Notes under the pieces: generated by a model
What the model saw: only the letters and a program-made list of their open reading frames with translations
Told to the model about the DNA's origin: nothing
Database searches by the model: none
Translations under genes and position numbers: made by a program
NCBI GenBank assembly: GCA_022606425.2
Contig: JAHDVF020001353.1
Span: 558,001 to 622,000 of the forward strand
Origin: Lepidostoma basale
Lineage: Eukaryota; Arthropoda; Insecta; Trichoptera; Lepidostomatidae
DNA length: 64,000 nucleotides
Direction: 5' to 3'
In this document: in pieces, positions 49,091 to 59,612 of the stretch
How positions within the stretch are numbered: the first letter of the stretch is position 1
Layout: every line of letters begins with the position of its first letter

Positions 49091-49547
49091 ATTTTTTTTC
49101 GACAAAATTAATAATTTGAATTTGATGCAGCCAGGTCACCCTAGAACTCAGATCCCCGGGCACCTACTAGAACAGTCGCTCTGATTGACCCGGAAGTACA
49201 GTAAGGGGGAGACTCTTAGAACTACAATTAAAATTTATTACTTCCCCAGATGCAAAGGAAGCCAAGAAAGAACTCGCCCCAATAATGTGGACACTTATTT
49301 TTCTCTCTAATGTACCAGTAATAGTACCATACTATACTCGCGACTATTGCAGAGGTTAAAGAACTCAAATCAGCAAATTAATACTCAAATGGAAAGTGTG
49401 TGTTTATTTTTTATAATGTGTAAAGATTATATGCTATATGCAAATGCAGCTAAATGCAAATACAGTGATATTGAAATATTTGTGATGTTGCTTTGTTTAT
49501 ATGATTTTATAAATGATATATGATTTTATAATATCATTAATGTCGAT
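49091..49547. other. Unassigned
   Basis: 49130-49280 is moderately GC-rich single-copy text; the rest is AT-rich. No gene assigned. Confidence 0.3.
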
Positions 49548-49955
49548 TGTATTTATTGTTTCTTGAACAATGATATAATTACTAACTAACTAACTAACCA
49601 TCACGCCATTTCCCCGGAGGGGTAGGCAGAGAGGATGGATCGCCACAATGCTCTGTCCTGGCATACCTCTCGGGCTTCCTCTACATTCATACATCGTACC
49701 ATGCACGCACGTCGATTATTCCGACTTCGAGTGTGGCCGCCTTTTAGTAATTGATTAATTTGGTCATGCCATGTTTTCCTCGGTCGTCCTCGGCTTCTTT
49801 TCCCACTCACGCTATTTGTGTACAACTTTTTAACCATTCTACTCTCATCCATTCGTTCCATATGTCCAAACCATCCCAGGGATCCTTTTTTAATTTTATT
49901 CATGATGCAGTCATCTGCCTTACATTTCTTTCTTATTTCATCGTTCGGTGATATA
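49548..49955 (-). mobile_element. FB-4 end followed by LINE-A copy
   Basis: TATTTATTGTTTCTTGAACA (FB-4 outer end) then ACTAACTAACTAACCATCAC. Minus-strand LINE-A frame of 100 codons: MNKIKKGSLGWFGHMERMDE, RSRGRPRKTWHDQINQLLKG, GHTRSRNNRRACMVRCMNVE to AYPSGEMA, stop. Confidence 0.9.
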
Positions 49956-50091
49956 TTTTTTTAAGGATTAATTATATCTCAATTGAGACGAAGATGTAAA
50001 TTATTTGGAAACAGAATATGGTAGTCGAGTACCCGCTATGGAAAAATTCAGTATTTGTCTACAAGTATTTGTATACAAAAAAAGATATAAT
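49956..50091. other. Short spacer with shared block
   Basis: TATATCTCAATTGAGACGAA and TTGGAAACAGAATATGG recur in related form near 43620-43670. Confidence 0.5.
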
Positions 50092-50405
50092 TAACTAAAT
50101 AACCATCACGCCGTCTCCCCGAAGGGTTAGGCAGAACGAATAGACTGCCACACTTTTTTCCCGACATACTTCTCTTGCTTCCTTAACAAGATTTCTCCGA
50201 CTCCTCATGTGGCCGGCATTCATTGATTGTGCCACGTTTTATTCGATCTTCCTCTATTTCTAGTTCCATTTACATATTTTTCTTATATATTTTTTTTACC
50301 ATTCTTTCTTCGGTCATTCTTTCCATGTGTCCAAACCATCCTTTAATTATTTTGTAGATAACTTTCTGCCTACCCCTTCAGAGAGACGGCGTGATGGATT
50401 ATTAG
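50092..50405 (-). mobile_element. LINE-A copy with inverted 3' ends
   Basis: Minus-strand copy 50092-50360 (CCATCACGCCGTCTCCCCGA to AATTATTTTGTAGATAAC) is joined to a plus-strand 3' end at 50365-50405 (TTCTGCCTACCCCTTCAGAG, ACGGCGTGATGGATTATTAG). Two tails point outward. Confidence 0.8.
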
Positions 50406-50702
50406 TTAGATTGAATATATTAAAAAAACCACTCTCAATAATTTGGTATATATAATTGATATATTTACGGTAACTTTTATAAAATCATACAATATATAGA
50501 TAAAGAGCGATTAGTTAGTTACTGTATTATTTGACCCCATTTTTTACGTTATCTATTGATTTTCTTGGAAATTCATGACAGATGCGTGCAGTTCAAACAT
50601 CCGTTATCTTATTTGAATTTCGAAAGGGCGTTCTTCAACTTTTTTCAAAACGGTTATGACGCATAAATAAACCGCAAATAAATACGAATAAAACATTCAA
50701 AG
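50406..50702. other. Unassigned, AT-rich
   Basis: No gene or repeat recognised. Confidence 0.3.
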
Positions 50703-51130
50703 ATTTAAAATTGATTTGATATCATATTATTGCCTATCAAATATATTATCCAGAGGTATTTTAAATCCAGGAATACTGAGAGAACTAAATCTATACTTTC
50801 CCCGTAGCTATAGCAGAGCAAGGGGGCATATATTATGTTATGCCCCAAATTGCTGCACAGAGGCCCTTGGAAGTTCTGCTGTGTTGAAAGCGATTCGTCT
50901 TTTAAATGAGGTTGCAAAAGAGATAGACCTCTTTAGATGGAATTATGGCGAATTCGTGAATACCCTCACGAAAAGGGCAGCAAGGAAATAACTGGCATAT
51001 TCCTATTCATTAGGTTCTAAGTATATTTCCTTTGATATTCTTTTTTTTTCACCCTTTACATCGATTTGGCTCGCGCTGTAATGATGTGAATAGTTTTTTC
51101 AACAAAATAATAATAATAATATTGATAATA
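50703..51130 (+). mobile_element. CR1/Jockey-like LINE 3' end, partner of SINE-1
   Basis: Frame to 50988 encodes ILNPGILRELNLYFPRSYSR, HILCYAPNCCTEALGSSAVL, KAIRLLNEVAKEIDLFRWNY, stop. After 65 bp its 3' end ACATCGATTTGGCTCGCGCT and the ATGATGTGAAT...TTTTTTCAACAAAATAAT tail match the SINE-1 end at 20388-20445. Confidence 0.8.
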
Positions 51131-51699
51131 CATACGAGTATAATATATTATATTAAAATTTACAAATATATAATGTATCTCAAAACAAATATATAATGTA
51201 TTTCAAACATTGGTAGCAGCCCACAAGGGCGTTAGTCAATTTATTTATGTCATTCAATGAAATACAACGTCTGTTTCTAAAGACAATATGTTAAATTATA
51301 CAAGTGCAGTTATATTATGACAATCTAATGATCTTTGACAGCTTTCATTCAAATCGATTTGAGCGCCATCTCTTAGTGACTTACATTATACACAATTCAA
51401 CACTCACATCAAACAAAGTGAGTTTATTGAAGTTTCAGAAACACAGCTTCAATGCAATACTGTAATAACGTTTGTGTATTAGTTTAGATATGATATCAGA
51501 CAGTCGCCGACCAATTGATAAAATGAATCATCTATGTGTTTAGATTTCCAAGATAGCAATCGGTTTGTGGTATAATTCTATATTTAAAAAATAGTCATTC
51601 TATACAATAAATTTGTCAACCGGTTTCGGGTGGAAAATTTGCAGCTGGGAACCTCGTACATTTGGTAACTATTACGGATTTACTAATAAACTTATTAAA
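51131..51699. other. Unassigned
   Basis: AT-rich; includes AACCGGTTTCGGGTGGAAAA at 51619-51638, which only faintly recalls FB-2. No gene. Confidence 0.3.
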
Positions 51700-51850
51700 A
51701 TAATTAGTGCGAATGAAAACGAATGTTTTCTATAAGTTTTATTATATTTTATGTGAATGATATGTTTCGCCTATCTAAGACATTATCAAACGTTATAAAA
51801 AATGTCGTTATCAAATTTCATTCGTATTTATTATTTTATGTTAAGGTTTC
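51700..51850 (-). repeat. FB-4 half-unit
   Basis: GAATGTTTTCTATAAGTTTT, ATGATATGTTTCGCCTATCT and AAGACATTATCAAACG. Minus-strand core GATAATGTCTTAGATAGGCG, AAACATATC. Confidence 0.6.
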
Positions 51851-51854
51851 ATCA

Positions 51855-52215
51855 TAAAAACTAACTAACTAACCATCACGCCGTTTCCCAAGAGGGATAG
51901 GCAGAGAGAATGGACCGCCATAACCTTCTTTCCTGACATACCTCTAGCTTCCTCCACATTCATACATCGTAACATGCACGAATCCGGCCGCCTTTCAGTA
52001 TTTGATTAATTTGGTCATACCACGCTTTCCTTGGTCTTCCACGGCTTTTCTTTCCACTCACACTGCTTGAATACAACATCTTAACCATTCTTCTCTCGTC
52101 CATTTGTTCCATATGTCCGAATCATCTCAGGAATCCTTTTTTTTATTTTACTTGTGATACAATCATCTGCCTTACATTTCTTCCTTATCTCGTCGTTCGG
52201 TATTCTATCATACAT
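51855..52215 (-). mobile_element. LINE-A copy
   Basis: AACTAACTAACCATCACGCC, CTTTCCTGACATACCTCTAG, GGTCTTCCACGGCTTTTCTT, TCGTCGTTCGGTATTCTATC. Frameshifts; ends at an FB-4 outer end (CATCATTATTCAAGAAATAA). Confidence 0.85.
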
Positions 52216-52785
52216 CATTATTCAAGAAATAATAAATAAATAAAAATCTCCTTTATTAGAGGGAGTTTAAAATTACTTCCGTTATGCTATTTAGAGCATA
52301 AAAAAGTTTTGACCTTTTCCTGTATTCTTTTTTCAAGTTTATCGACCACTTAAGCGCGCGATTAATATATTTTTTTTATATTGTTTAGTATCGCAAAGCT
52401 GAATAAATATTTTTCTTCCATGTGACATCAGTGCGTATATACACAAATCTATCAGATATGGCAACATTTTGTGCTGCATTGAAAAATGGATAAGGGTATC
52501 TTTATTGCACACGAAATGAATTTTCTATATCTGATAGGGAAATTAATGTCAATACATTTTACTGCAAATGATAAGATAATGCATTTTCATAAGTCGATGC
52601 AGTTTTCTTTATAATTTGTTTTACTCCTAAAAGTTTGTTAATTGACATATTTGTAACAGGTGTAAAATGGACGTTATAGTTCTAACGCATTTTGTGATAT
52701 TAGTTTTTAACAATCAGTGCACATTAAATTCAAGAATATGACAATGTACGTATAATATCATCAAAATATATAAATATCTTCATTA
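52216..52785. other. Unassigned
   Basis: AT-rich after the FB-4 end (52210-52235). No gene. Confidence 0.3.
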
Positions 52786-53185
52786 TGCGCAGTGTCAAAT
52801 GCAAGGAAATCCACACTTCGCTCGGCGAACTACTAGGCAATAAGAAGATTAGTTGAACCGAAGCGTTGCCCCAGTACAAATTTCGGGGATCGAGTGTTCG
52901 CGGTAGCCGGTCCATCGGCTTGGAACAATCTCCCTTCATACCTCAGATGCATAAATGATCCGACAGATTTCAGATCTAAACTGAAAACCCATCTTTTTCA
53001 TATTTCATACCCAATTTAAACATTTATACTTTGTTCTACTATACTTTCTAACCGATCGCGAATCAGATGAAGCGTTCACATTTAGATTTTTAGATTTAAA
53101 ACACGTCTTAATGCGCCCTTAAGGTGATTACATCACAAAAACGGCGCTTTAAAAGATAGCATATTATTATTATTATTATTATTGA
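52786..53185 (+). mobile_element. LINE-B (L2-like) 3' end with (ATT)n tail
   Basis: CGCTCGGCGAAC, AGCGTTGCCCCAGTACAAAT, GGTAGCCGGTCCATCGGCTT, AAAACCCATCTTTTTCATAT and tail ATTATTATTATTATTATT. Nearly identical to 26280-26655 but with several frame breaks. Confidence 0.85.
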
Positions 53186-53400
53186 GTATAAGAAGTGAAT
53201 GCGGTGCGTATGAAAGTGTTATGAACGAAATAATGAAAGGGTCGTTAAGATGGTTTTGACACATGGAAAGAATGAGTGAAGAGAGAATGGTGAAGAAGGT
53301 ACGACGTAAACGGAACTAGAAATAGAGGAAGGCCGAGGAAAACGTGGCACGATCAAATCAATCAAATATTGATTTTCGGTCACGTTAGTTAGTTAGTTGT
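53186..53400 (+). mobile_element. LINE-A fragment
   Basis: SIRSECGAYESVMNEIMKGS, LRWF, then frameshift; AAATAGAGGAAGGCCGAGGA; ends TTAGTTAGTTAG after an internal deletion of the last coding part. Confidence 0.8.
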
Positions 53401-53808
53401 TTATATCGGTGGAAGAAAATATTTATGTTAGGTAAAAAAACATTTATAGCAACGGAAACAATTTATTATTTACTTAATTATTAATATTTGTATTTCCAAT
53501 ATTCCCTTATAACGTACGTTACGAAATGGAGACGTCATATTTTATTCTTTACGTTCGGTTTTCCACGGCGTATTCGAGCTTTTCATAATAAAAGTTTTCC
53601 GTATTTCCCAGGGGTGGTATTTAAACTTTTGTGGCAGGTAAATAAACTTCACTCTGATGGTTTCCTGTTCTTCTTCTTAAGAAGTTTTTTTTATATACTG
53701 ACATCTAAATTCACGGCTGTGACATGCGATCTGTGACGTCAATAATTTTTTTTTATATCTACCAGTATTGAAGATCCATAACACATTTTATTTATTTACA
53801 CATTTTAG
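53401..53808. other. Unassigned
   Basis: An 82-codon plus frame (53488-53736) has no recognisable domain. No repeat seen. Confidence 0.3.
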
Positions 53809-53965
53809 ACGACCTTTACGACAGAGTGCCTAGAACTTCGTTCGATTCCCGGTGATTGCAGTGTGATTGTCCCACTGTCTTTGGTCTGGTGTAGAATTCA
53901 CGTGACAATAGAATGGCGATAGATTAGCTACCCATCACATGTCACGAGAATTAATTGTATATATT
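53809..53965 (+). mobile_element. SINE-1 copy, head damaged
   Basis: GACCTTTACGACAGAGTGCC lacks the A box and part of the tRNA middle; B box GTTCGATTCC and body GGTCTGGTGTAGAATTCACG kept; 3' end lost. Confidence 0.8.
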
Positions 53966-53984
53966 AAGCTTAAAACACATTAAA

Positions 53985-54545
53985 TAGTCCATTGTTTTGA
54001 CCGAAACACTATACCTTAACATTTTATACTATTAAATTAAATAACTTTGTTTTTTGTATCACCATTGTATTTTATTTTACGCGACAGCTGTTTCATAAGC
54101 CTATGTTGACATTATTCCCCATTAGTTTATAGTACATTAAAAACTTTTCCCCTATACAATCTAGGTAAAAAATAATAATACTACCCTCAACTTTTGTCAA
54201 CTTTCTTATTAACGTAATCTACTTCCTGTTATTATTTACCCTTTTTAATTTATTATGTTTCATATTTTTTGACTCTATACTATGTGTAATTGTTAAAAGT
54301 AACTAACCGATCTTTTAATTAAAATATTTAGGTACCTAACTCAATTTCAGCAAGAACCTCAAAATTGTATCAAAAAAATTATTCAAATTAACAGAGGAAC
54401 AAATACACATAAAGGTTCGAAAAATCACGAAAATTTGACATTTGACACATTATTGTAACAACTGATGATGTCAACAAAGGTTGATGGAACAGCTGTCGTG
54501 CAAAATAAAATACAATTGTGATACAAAAACAAAGTTATTGAATTT
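53985..54545. repeat. FB-1 unit with arms ~270 bp apart
   Basis: Outer end TAGTCCATTGTTTTGACCGA, left arm CAGCTGTTTCATAAGCCTAT to about 54120, unrelated AT-rich insert, right arm from GAGGAACAAATACACATAAA (54392) to CAAAGTTATTG. Same family as 42756-43105. Confidence 0.8.
54465..54505 (+). ncRNA. Hammerhead-like motif (FB-1), mutated
   Basis: CTGATGA (54472-54478), stem II GTCAAC-AAAG-GTTGAT, GGAAC instead of GAAAC, AGCTGTC with GUC at 54495-54497. The change in the GAAA core probably inactivates it. Confidence 0.4.
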
Positions 54546-54589
54546 AACAGTTTAAAACAAATTGCATACATTCAAACGACCTGTTGTAT

Positions 54590-54755
54590 AATTAATTCTG
54601 GAGAATATCCTGTCATCCTAATGTTGAACCAACTCTTAGTCGTTTCTGGTATATATAATATATTATTTTACCTGTTCTCAATAGATGCCTTAAAAATAAA
54701 TTTTGTAATGTCTGTTGATAAAATAAACTGATTTGATTTGATTTGATTTGAAAAA
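54590..54755 (+). mobile_element. CR1/Jockey-like LINE 3' UTR, (TTGAT)n tail
   Basis: ATTCTGGAGAATATCCTGTC, GATGCCTTAAAAATAAATTT and tail GATTTGATTTGATTTGATTT. Same subfamily as 21876-22215; no coding part. Confidence 0.8.
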
Positions 54756-54824
54756 AACATTGGGGTTACCGATTCTAGACATTTCATAATAGCATTACAA
54801 ATGGTATTTTTGTTCCTTGCTGCC

Positions 54825-55080
54825 GACTTAAGTCATCTGTTCTCCAGAGAGTTGCTTCTCTTGTGAGGTGGATTCCGAGCTTTCCTTACATATTTTAGAA
54901 GGTCTTCTTCGAAGACTAGTCCCGTGAGGTTGATTATGTATAGAGGAGTATGGTAGTGTCCATTATTTGAACATGAACATACCACTGACTCCTTTGTCTA
55001 CTCCATCTTATATCCTCAGCCTCACATATCTCTCTTATTCTAGTGTTACCTACGCGATCTCTTACAAGGGGAAAGCACGA
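54825..55080 (-). mobile_element. LINE-C fragment
   Basis: Minus strand VRDRVGNTRIREICEAEDIR, WSRQRSQWYVHVQIMDTTIL, then shifted text ending in the AAGGTCTTC region. Matches 1-610. Confidence 0.75.
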
Positions 55081-55139
55081 CAATAGAAATTGACTTCGAG
55101 AAGGGATTTTGCAGAATTGAAGTACCCGCTTTGAATCAT

Positions 55140-55398
55140 CTATAGTCAAAGTAAGAAGTACAAAAGCCAGCCATTTTATATAAAAAAGTTTTTAAACTTA
55201 TCACCGTTGCTAAAAACACACACGTCGCGGGATTTGAACCGAAGACCAGATGGCTATCGAGGAAGAGAAGGCAAGCTATCCGCTCAGCCACCTAGCTATG
55301 GATACTTGTGACGAAATTTCTAATTTATAAACAACGTTGTGAAGTTTAAAGGCTTTTTTTATAGAAAACAGCTGGCAATTGCGATTTCTTACTTTGAC
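55140..55398 (-). mobile_element. SINE-3, tRNA-derived, inside inverted repeats
   Basis: Minus strand TAGGTGGCTGAGCGGATAGC (A box TGGCTGAGCGG) and GGTTCAAATCC (B box) at 55205-55310. It is bracketed by CTATAGTCAAAGTAAGAA (55140) and TTCTTACTTTGACTATGG (55382), an inverted repeat of about 17 bp that extends loosely to GCCAGC. Single copy in the window. Confidence 0.7.
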
Positions 55399-56030
55399 TA
55401 TGGACAATTACAACTTTAAGTGCACCATTTACTATGTTACCTGCCCCAACCCTCCTTTTAATATCCTTCTCCACTCTCCCATCCTTTGTTAACATACTTC
55501 CTAAATAAACAAATTCATCCACTTGCTCCAGAAAAACTAAGGTGGCAGTATGGTGTTCAATGGTGTTCTTGTTCCGATCCTTACGTGTGGAAGTGAAGCA
55601 TGGAACTGCCAAAAGAAGGATGAAAGTAGAATAAATGCAGTAGAAATGTGGTAAATCTGTATATGATAGAGTGTCAAATGCATGTATAAGATGTGAATGC
55701 AGTGCTAATGATAGTTTTATGAACGAAATAATGAAAGGGTCGTTTAGATGGTTTGGACACATGGAAAGAATGAGTGAAGACAGAATGGTGAAGAAGGTAT
55801 ATGTAAACGACGTGAACGGAGCTAGAAATAGAGGCAGACCGAGGAAAACATGGCATGACCTAATTAATTAAAGTTTAAAGGTTTGTCATGTCAAAATCCA
55901 GAAGAATCGACGTGCCTGTATGACTCGCTGTATGAATGTGGAGGAAGCTTGAGAGGTGTGCCAGGATAGAATAGTGTGGCGGTCCATTCTCTCTGCCTAC
56001 CCCCGCGGGGAAACGACTTGATGATTTGTT
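55385..56030. mobile_element. LINE-A copy with inverted 5' segment
   Basis: 55385-55545 reads on the minus strand (VDEFVYLGSMLTKDGRVEKD, IKRRVGAGNIVNGALKVVI); 55546-56030 reads on the plus strand starting at the very next part of the protein (MAVxxGVLVPILTCGSEAWN), on to RGRPRKTWHDLIN and a (GTT)n-type end. This is the layout left by twin-primed LINE insertion. Confidence 0.8.
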
Positions 56031-57000
56031 TGTTTTGTAAAAAAATCAATATAACAAGCATGAAAAATCACAAAACATGAAAAATTGGCAATGGTCTATG
56101 GTACAGGAAAAAATGTTTGGGAACCTATGAATTAGATTTTAATTAATTTTGTGAAACTGTATGATATTGATATTTGTAAAATGTATGTTCAAACGCACAA
56201 TACACGAAATAAGTTTTGAACATTTAATGAACATTTTCAGGTGAAAAAAGCTTTTCAATTGAATTTCCCTTAATAATCTCGCAACTAATCCCACTTTTTA
56301 TTACCAGCACTAGGAACATAACAATATTTTTTGCTGAGAAATCACGCTCGTGCGACCAACCCTCGAAACCGATACAAAACATAATATTGTATTATGCCTC
56401 ATACAAAAACCCGTAAGCCGATAACCGATCGTCGAGTGTTCAGGGGTTAACACCTTTAATGCCGGCTTATTCAAATCACAAATTTTGTGATTTATTCCTC
56501 CACACTAGTTTCCTTCTATTGTGATGGCCCAAATCTAAATTTGAAAGTTTAAATATCGTTCTATTCTTTCATTCTATCATTCTTTTATCTTTTATTTTAT
56601 CATTCTTTTCTTTCAATTTTCAATCATGAAATTCCAAGTTTTCTAGAAGTTTTCTCGGTTTCTTAGAAGGTATATTTCAATTTATGTGAATTACATGTTT
56701 CGTATATTTAAAATCAAATGTATCAAATGTAAATGATCAAATGTAGCAAAAATTAATCGTCAAATTATTAAATAATACATGAATATTAAATGACGTTATA
56801 TAAATCAGAGAGGTATTTAAAATAAAATTAGAGGTGTTTAAAATAAAAAAATTCTGAGAAAATTGTTTTTTTTTTATCAATAGTTACTAATTTTTATGTT
56901 AATGATTTAACATATTTTAAATGTATTAATGATTCTAAGTACTCGTATATCTTATTGCTCTTTTGCGGCATTCACCTTAAATTATTATATAATATGGTCA
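56031..57000. other. Unassigned
   Basis: About 1 kb. An FB-4-like trace at 56638-56715 (GTTTTCTAGAAGTTTTCTCG, TACATGTTTCGTATATTTAA). A mixed-composition block at 56330-56480. No gene. Confidence 0.35.
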
Positions 57001-57002
57001 TT

Positions 57003-57308
57003 ATAATAATTTAATATGGAGTTTTACATAATTGATCGAGAAACAATAAATACAATAACGACCTTCGTGGCCGAGTGGTAAGTGCATTGACTGCCACCTC
57101 GAAGGTTACGGGTAAGATTCCCAGCGCAGCGTGATTGTCACACTGTCTTCGGTCTGGTGTAGAATTCACGTGACAATAAAACGGCGATAGAATAGCTACC
57201 TATTACGTGTCACGAGAATCACTATGATAGCTATAATCATCTTTACATCGATTTGGCTCATGCTGTCTTGATGAAAAGAGCGATTCAACAAAATAATAAA
57301 TAAATAAA
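57003..57308 (+). mobile_element. FB-4 end followed by SINE-1
   Basis: ATATGGAGTTTTACATAATT and GAGAAACAATAAATA (FB-4 end), then SINE-1 at 57058-57308 with A box GGCCGAGTGG, a damaged B-box region (GGGTAAGATTCCC), body and LINE-shared end ACATCGATTTGGCTCATGCT. Confidence 0.85.
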
Positions 57309-57339
57309 AATATAACATAATATATTTTTTAATACCAAC

Positions 57340-57850
57340 CCTGATGTATGTTTCGCCTTAGAAGGGTGAGACGTGTCATTCAAGGTAAAATATAATGAAA
57401 CTCCTTTCATTCACAAGAGGTAGACATTTTCATTCACATTAATTATTTATAATAATATGGAGTTTTACATCATTGCTTAAGAAACAAAAATAAATGATTA
57501 CAGTATCGGAATCATTTTAGATATTAAATAAATGTATTGTTCCTTGAACAATGATGTAAATCTACATATTAAATAATTAATATGAATTAAAACGTCTGTC
57601 TTATATGAGTTTTTTTATTATATAATAGTTGGAATAACATGTTTCGACCTTCTAAAGCATTATCGATTGTTCATTTGATAAAGCCTAAGAAGGGCGAAAC
57701 ACGTCATTCCATCTAAAATAGAATAAAACTCCTAGAAGACAGACGTTATCATTAATATTAATTATTTAGTAGGGAGTTTTACACCATTGTTCAAGTAACA
57801 ATATAATAAATAAATTATAACATTATTGATGCTGGAATCATTTTAAAATT
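57340..57850. repeat. Two FB-4 units in tandem
   Basis: Second unit (57528-57800) is a full palindrome: TTGTTCCTTGAACAATGATG to GTTCAAGTAACAATA, centred at about 57668, with GAAACATG on the minus strand of the left arm and GGCGAAACACGTCATTCC in the right arm. The first unit is a right half. Each is followed by GGAATCATTTTA. Confidence 0.75.
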
Positions 57851-58306
57851 AAAACCTATGTTTTCATCTTATGTATTTTCTCAATTAAAATAAGTTTAAA
57901 GACACTTATTCTATATAAATCATTATGCCCGGTCAAGAAAGGGTTAAGGAAATGAGATAAGGGGACCCAGTGTACTTAATATTTCGTTATGTGGAATAAT
58001 AAACCCAAACAATGGGGTATTGTGCCGAATGGGTTAAGGGTTGGGTCATTATGTTTGAGTGCGTTTTGAATGGGTTTTTGTTGAGGGTTTTTTTTCTGCT
58101 ATTTTCTTTCAAGTTTAAGAAACGTTATGCGTATCTTGAATCATTTCCGTTTGACATATATATAATATCCCATATACCAGTGGTGATGGGTAGGATATCC
58201 ATCGCTGTTATTTTCTATTGTGAACGAAACTAATATAGGGTGAAGGAACCTATAACTGACTCATTTCAAGAAGTCATATTTTGTGTATTAAAATGTGCAT
58301 CTTTCC
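57851..58306. other. Unassigned
   Basis: A 73-codon plus frame (58012-58233) with hydrophobic segments but no known domain. No repeat recognised. Confidence 0.3.
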
Positions 58307-58515
58307 GACGATCTTCGTGGCCGAGTGGCAAGTGCTACGACTGCCATATGGAAGGTCCCTGGTTCGATTCCCGGCGATGGCAGTCTGATTGTCTAGTATG
58401 GAATTCAGGTGACATTAAAAAGGCGATAGATTAGCTACCTATCACATGTCATGAGAATCAATATGATAGCTATATTTTTGACATCGATTTGGCTCGCGCT
58501 GTAATATTATATGCC
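58307..58515 (+). mobile_element. SINE-1 copy
   Basis: GATCTTCGTGGCCGAGTGGC, B box GGTTCGATTCC, body partly deleted (CTGATTGTCTAGTATGGAAT), end ACATCGATTTGGCTCGCGCT. Its 3' end runs into a minisatellite. Confidence 0.85.
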
Positions 58516-58780
58516 ATTATTTTTATCATTGAGTAAAATATGTCACTAATTTTATCATTGAGTTAAATATGCCACTAATTTTATCATTGAGTAAAATATG
58601 CCACTAATTTTATCACTGAGTAAAATATACCACTAATTTGTCATTGAGTAAAATGCGCCACCAATTTTATCATTGAGTAAAATACGCCACTAATTTTGTC
58701 ATTGAGTAAAATATGCCACTTATTTTATCATTGAGTAAAATATGCCACTAATTTTATCATTGAGTAAAATATGTCTTTTA
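58515..58780 (+). repeat. 29-bp minisatellite, about nine units
   Basis: Unit ATGCCACTAATTTTATCATT plus GAGTAAAAT, with units differing at one to three positions (for example GCGCCACC, ATACCACT). It starts exactly at the SINE-1 end. Confidence 0.95.
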
Positions 58781-59145
58781 TTTTTCTCTGAATTTTTACG
58801 TATTTATTTGATTATTTGCACAAGTAATTAACAAATTTTACTCAATGCAAAATAAAGATATATTCGATTTGAAAGGTTAATATTTTTGACTATTATTAAC
58901 TTTGTGATCACAAATCATTTTTGCCCTTTACTTTAATGGATTAATTCATAAATTAAAGTAAATATAAAAGCTTAATCAATAGCTTGACATTTTCAAATAA
59001 TATTATATAATTTGATAACGCTGTCAAATCAATCTCTGTCATTTTCGGATAGACAGCGAGCAAGTCACCAACTAAAATACGTCGGTGTGGCCTACTGGTT
59101 CATTCACCCTAATATTGTTTTTTTGTTAATAAATTTCCATAATAT
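58781..59145. other. Unassigned
   Basis: AT-rich; a 60-codon frame runs into the LINE-A piece that follows. No gene. Confidence 0.3.
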
Positions 59146-59612
59146 AAAGAAATATGAAAGTAGAATAAATGAAGTAGAAATGAGATCTCTTTGACGAAAG
59201 TGTGGGGATACTCTGTGTATGATAGAGTGTTGAATGAAAATATAAGAAGTGAACTAACTAACTAACCGCCGCGTCCCCGAAGGGGTAGGCAGAAAGAATG
59301 GACTGCCACACTTTTCTTTCCTGACATATTTCTCTCGCTTCCTCAACATTCATACATCGTGTCATGCACGCGCGTCGATTTCTAGAAAAAACAGAAATAA
59401 AAGAAAACCGAGGAAAACGTGGCACGATCAAATAAATCAAATATTGAATGACGGCCATGTGAGGAGTGAGATAAATCGACGTGCGTTCATGACGCGTTGT
59501 ATGAATGTTGAGGAAGCGAGAGGAATATGTCAGGAACAAAAAGTCTGGCAGTCCATTCTTTTTGCCTATCCCTTCGGGGAGACGGCGTGATGGTTAGTTA
59601 GTTAGTTATTAG
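59146..59612. mobile_element. LINE-A mosaic, plus-minus-plus
   Basis: 59146-59253 plus (KYESRINEVEMRSL), 59254-59384 minus (tail ACTAACTAACCGCCGCGTCC to GCACGCGCGTCGATTTCT), 59385-59612 plus (AAACCGAGGAAAACGTGGCA to GACGGCGTGATGGTTAGTTA). Either a nested insertion with target loss or recombination between copies. Confidence 0.85.

Noticed and set aside
51600..51650. Another hammerhead-like motif at AACCGGTTTCGGG
   Set aside because: The minus strand has GAAACCGGTT, but no CTGANGA and no stem II hairpin can be drawn.
58515..58780. CRISPR-like array
   Set aside because: Direct tandem units of 29 bp without spacers in clearly eukaryotic DNA; it is a minisatellite.
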